A stretch of DNA of 23,512 nucleotides from an uncultured Akkermansia sp. (GTDB lineage: Bacteria > Verrucomicrobiota > Verrucomicrobiia > Verrucomicrobiales > Akkermansiaceae): contig CAJGDB010000018.1 of the NCBI GenBank assembly GCA_904502165.1, positions 1-23,512 of the forward strand. Direction: 5' to 3'. How positions within the stretch are numbered: position 1 is the stretch's first letter; every line of letters starts with the position of its first letter. Shown in pieces: positions 21,390-23,512 of the stretch. Both the position numbers and the translations under genes were made by a program. The notes beneath the pieces are model-generated. The model saw only the letters and a list, made by a program, of their open reading frames with translations. It was not told where the DNA came from and ran no database searches.

Positions 21390-22322
21390 ATGAAGAAAAC
21401 TCTTTATCTCCTTCTTCTCGCTGCCGGACTTCTTGCCCCGCTGACCGTGCAGGCAGCCCAGCAGTACAAAACCCAGGCAGAAGCCGCCGCATCTGTAACG
21501 GATGACGGCTACATCCTGGTGGTATACGGCAAGGGCTGGGACCGCTTCAGCGAACCCCTCTGCCGCAAGATTATTGCTGCGCCGGAGGTTCAGCAGGCCG
21601 CTGGCAGCGCCGCACTCATCCTCACCCCCTTCTATCAGTACGCCTCCGAAGATGAGAAAACAGCCCAGAAGGAAGTGTGGGGCAACCTGGTCGAACCCCT
21701 CGCCCACTCCATGGAAACCTATCCCTGCCTCCTCATGTACGATAAGGAAGGCTATCTGTACGGCCGTGTACAGGGGGCGGTGGTGCTTCGCGGCACCATG
21801 GAAGAGATAGGTGCCGAGATAAAGGCCAAGCTCGAGGCCAAGCACAAGCAGGAGGAAATCATGAAGAGGGCCGAAGCGGCCAGCGGCGAGGAGAAAGCAC
21901 GCATCATTGCCGAAGCCTGCACCATTGAAGGCATCGAATGGCCCAACAACGCCCGCAACATGGTCAAGGAAGCCGACCCCTCCGATTCCTCCGGCATGGT
22001 ACGCCGCCTGCATTTCGACGGCTGGGGCCTCGCCCAGAAATACTGTGGCAGTGATAAAGACGGCGGTCTTCAGCTCAGCACGGCCGAAACCGTCAAGGCT
22101 ATGGAGAAAATGATGGAGGACCCCGCCTATACCAACGAACAGAAGCAGGTGATGCACGCCATCATCATCGGTACTCTCCGTCGTGCAGATCAGGCAGCCA
22201 ATAAAACGCAGATCCGCCATCACGCCAACGAAATGAAGCGCCTGAACGCTGAATCGAACCTGGGTGTCACCGTAGACCAGATTTTCAAGCTCTGGATTAA
22301 CGACGACGGCAAGAAGAAATAA
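21390..22322 (+). CDS. secreted thioredoxin-fold-like protein without CxxC
   Basis: The 310-residue precursor has a clear signal peptide (MKKTLYLLLLAAGLLAPLTVQA). Residues about 45-150 look like a thioredoxin-type fold. A strand YILVVYGKGWDRFSEPLCRKI stands where thioredoxins have VxFWAxWCxxC, and YPCLLMYDKEGYLYGRVQG stands where they have the cis-Pro strand YPTLxxxDxxGxxxxRxxG. The redox CxxC is missing; only one Cys lies near that place. A charged helical linker and an all-helical C-terminal half of about 150 residues follow, unlike any domain I can name. It is 24 bases downstream of the transglutaminase-like gene and shares its transcript, so the two secreted proteins may act together. The start has no Shine-Dalgarno (upstream CACGCAACAC). 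Confidence 0.65.
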   Translation: MKKTLYLLLLAAGLLAPLTVQAAQQYKTQAEAAASVTDDGYILVVYGKGWDRFSEPLCRKIIAAPEVQQAAGSAALILTPFYQYASEDEKTAQKEVWGNLVEPLAHSMETYPCLLMYDKEGYLYGRVQGAVVLRGTMEEIGAEIKAKLEAKHKQEEIMKRAEAASGEEKARIIAEACTIEGIEWPNNARNMVKEADPSDSSGMVRRLHFDGWGLAQKYCGSDKDGGLQLSTAETVKAMEKMMEDPAYTNEQKQVMHAIIIGTLRRADQAANKTQIRHHANEMKRLNAESNLGVTVDQIFKLWINDDGKKK

Positions 22323-22348
22323 GCACCTGCCCACTCACTTGACAAACC

Positions 22349-22388
22349 ACCCCTGCATGCACCAGCACGCGGGGGTGATTCGTTTCAG
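22349..22388 (+). terminator. terminator-like hairpin after the secreted pair
   Basis: CACCCCTGC (22349-22357) pairs with GCGGGGGTG (22370-22378) with one wobble, followed by ATTCGTTT. It separates the plus-strand pair from the convergent acyltransferase gene and may act on both strands. Confidence 0.5.
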
Positions 22389-22407
22389 GCAAAGAAAAAT
22401 GGAGTCT

Positions 22408-23457
22408 TTACCGGGAAAGTGCCAGCACGCGCAGCACCCCCGGGCAGAAACAGCGCAGCAGGAAGAACAAGCCGCTGCATATCGCCAGAATCAGCAGCGG
22501 CATATACAGGCATTGCCCCTGCGTGAAATGACCGCCGTAGGAGCCCGTAATCACCAGCCGCAGCGCATGCAGCACAATATAATGTGTCACGTAAATGAAG
22601 AACGAGGCAGGAGCCAGCAGAACAACGGCACGCGTGAAACGTGGCAGATACTGCTCACACAGCGCCCCGATACCCATCGTGCAGATCACCCCCAGCAGCA
22701 CCAGCGCACTGCTCTGCACGGGCGGATAGAAACCAAAGGAATACACCAGCGGCAGCAGGAGCAGCGCCGCCGTAACGGGAGCCCAGGCATAACTGCGGAC
22801 AAAGGCCGTGAAGCGGTCAAAATCAGCATAGCGGCGAATCCACAGTCCCAGGGAATAGAAGCCCAGCGCCAGCACACTCTCGTACAGGCGGAACGGCAGC
22901 CAGCTCACCTTCCATGATTTATGGCTGGCGGCCGTCTCGGCATCGCGCGCACAGAGGACATCACTCCCCGCAAAGCACAGCAGCACCAGCACCAGCAGCA
23001 CCTTGCCCGGAAGCCTCTGCAGCAGCGGACTGAACAGCGCCAGCAGAATCAGCGTACGCATGAACCAGAGGGGCACATTGTCGAAATCCCAGTAGCACCA
23101 GTTGAGCAGCCCCATTTCCTTGGGAATCATCTCCCACTTGAACCAGCTGAAATCCCCCGCGAGGGTCTGCCCCCAGTGCATCATAGGTTGCAGCAGCAGG
23201 ATGGAGGCTACCGCTGTCCAGAACACAAAGGGCACCAGCAGCGTCCGTGCGCGCTTCCAATCCAGCCACTGACCGGCTGCCGCCTTGTGGGTGAAATACC
23301 CCGCCGCCAGAAAGAAGAAGAATATCAGGCTGCGGTAGTTAAAGAGGTCAATAATGTAGTTGAAGCTACCATAGGGACGGTCCACATGGCGCAACACCAC
23401 GAAGAATGCCGTCCACACGCGGCAGAAATCAATCCATTGAATGCGTGAGGACGGCAT
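22408..23457 (-). CDS. acyltransferase-3 family integral membrane protein
   Basis: The 349-residue protein has about ten hydrophobic segments and the opening typical of the acyltransferase-3 family: RIQWIDFCRVWTAFFVVLRHVDRP, where the His after the first membrane segment is the conserved catalytic-type residue. The FFFFLAAGYF segment and the basic motif KRARTLLVPFVFW also fit. Such enzymes transfer acyl groups, often acetyl or succinyl, to exported sugars, lipids or peptidoglycan at the inner membrane. A role as a membrane permease-like glycan modifier is possible, but the substrate cannot be told. I chose the ATG at 23457, giving MPSSRIQWIDF. An ATG at 23502 would add 15 hydrophilic residues. 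A minus-strand reading that ends at 23480 could be the tail of the preceding gene, which favours the shorter form. Confidence 0.8.
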   Translation of the reverse strand: MPSSRIQWIDFCRVWTAFFVVLRHVDRPYGSFNYIIDLFNYRSLIFFFFLAAGYFTHKAAAGQWLDWKRARTLLVPFVFWTAVASILLLQPMMHWGQTLAGDFSWFKWEMIPKEMGLLNWCYWDFDNVPLWFMRTLILLALFSPLLQRLPGKVLLVLVLLCFAGSDVLCARDAETAASHKSWKVSWLPFRLYESVLALGFYSLGLWIRRYADFDRFTAFVRSYAWAPVTAALLLLPLVYSFGFYPPVQSSALVLLGVICTMGIGALCEQYLPRFTRAVVLLAPASFFIYVTHYIVLHALRLVITGSYGGHFTQGQCLYMPLLILAICSGLFFLLRCFCPGVLRVLALSR

Positions 23458-23512
23458 AATCTGTACCGGTGTGTTTTTATCAGACCCGGGCGTCGTCCTC
23501 ATCGGCGACCTC

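Noticed and set aside
23480..23512. 3' end of another minus-strand gene before the acyltransferase
   Set aside because: A short acidic reading ending in TGA at 23480 is possible, but ten codons are too few to support a feature. It was used only as a weak argument for the start at 23457.

Overview
The window looks like a chromosomal segment of a GC-rich Gram-negative bacterium, most probably a Verrucomicrobiota member of the Akkermansia type. That placement is an inference from gene content: a complete BamA, a lipoprotein, several large secreted or envelope proteins without recognised function, nuoB/nuoC, and a siroheme-decarboxylase-like gene. No rRNA or tRNA was seen to confirm it. Coding density is high, and no stretch over 300 bases lacks a gene.

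Layout. (1) 1-127 is the 3' end of an acidic protein, followed by a GHL10-type glycoside hydrolase (148-1593) and a sugar-porter MFS transporter (1675-3501) with its own promoter and terminator. (2) On the minus strand, 4556-3649 is a two-gene unit: an ankyrin protein with a strikingly regular Cys/His tail, then a small ribbon-helix-helix protein, then an intrinsic terminator. (3) Divergent from it, 4669-6939 is a membrane-anchored coiled-coil protein with a transglutaminase-like core. It converges on bamA (9630-7033, minus) at a perfect 14-bp hairpin. (4) Divergent from bamA, 9806-15761 is a tight nine-gene plus-strand run: nuoB, nuoC, a lipoprotein, an RNase III-like protein, exonuclease III, a methyltransferase-fold protein, an FtsB/DivIC-like protein, ispE and a fused AhbA/AhbB (NirDL)-like protein. 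(5) 15837-17339 is a low-GC islet: 33-bp tandem repeats, a consensus-like promoter and an AAA ATPase with a C-terminal nuclease-like domain. (6) 18680-17406 (minus) is an O-acetylhomoserine sulfhydrylase. (7) 18861-22322 is a secreted pair: a transglutaminase-like/discoidin-like protein and a thioredoxin-like protein lacking CxxC. (8) 23457-22408 (minus) is an acyltransferase-3 membrane protein.

Two window-wide properties stand out. Recognisable Shine-Dalgarno sequences are essentially absent. In addition, several operon-leading genes have a sigma70-like -10 box ending only 6-7 nt before the start codon (4556, 4669, 9630, 18861) or 10-11 nt before it (1675, 18680), which predicts leaderless or near-leaderless mRNAs. 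The least explained pieces are the CxC-heptad ankyrin protein with its ribbon-helix-helix partner, the repeat/ATPase islet, and the two large transglutaminase-like envelope proteins that share an architecture.
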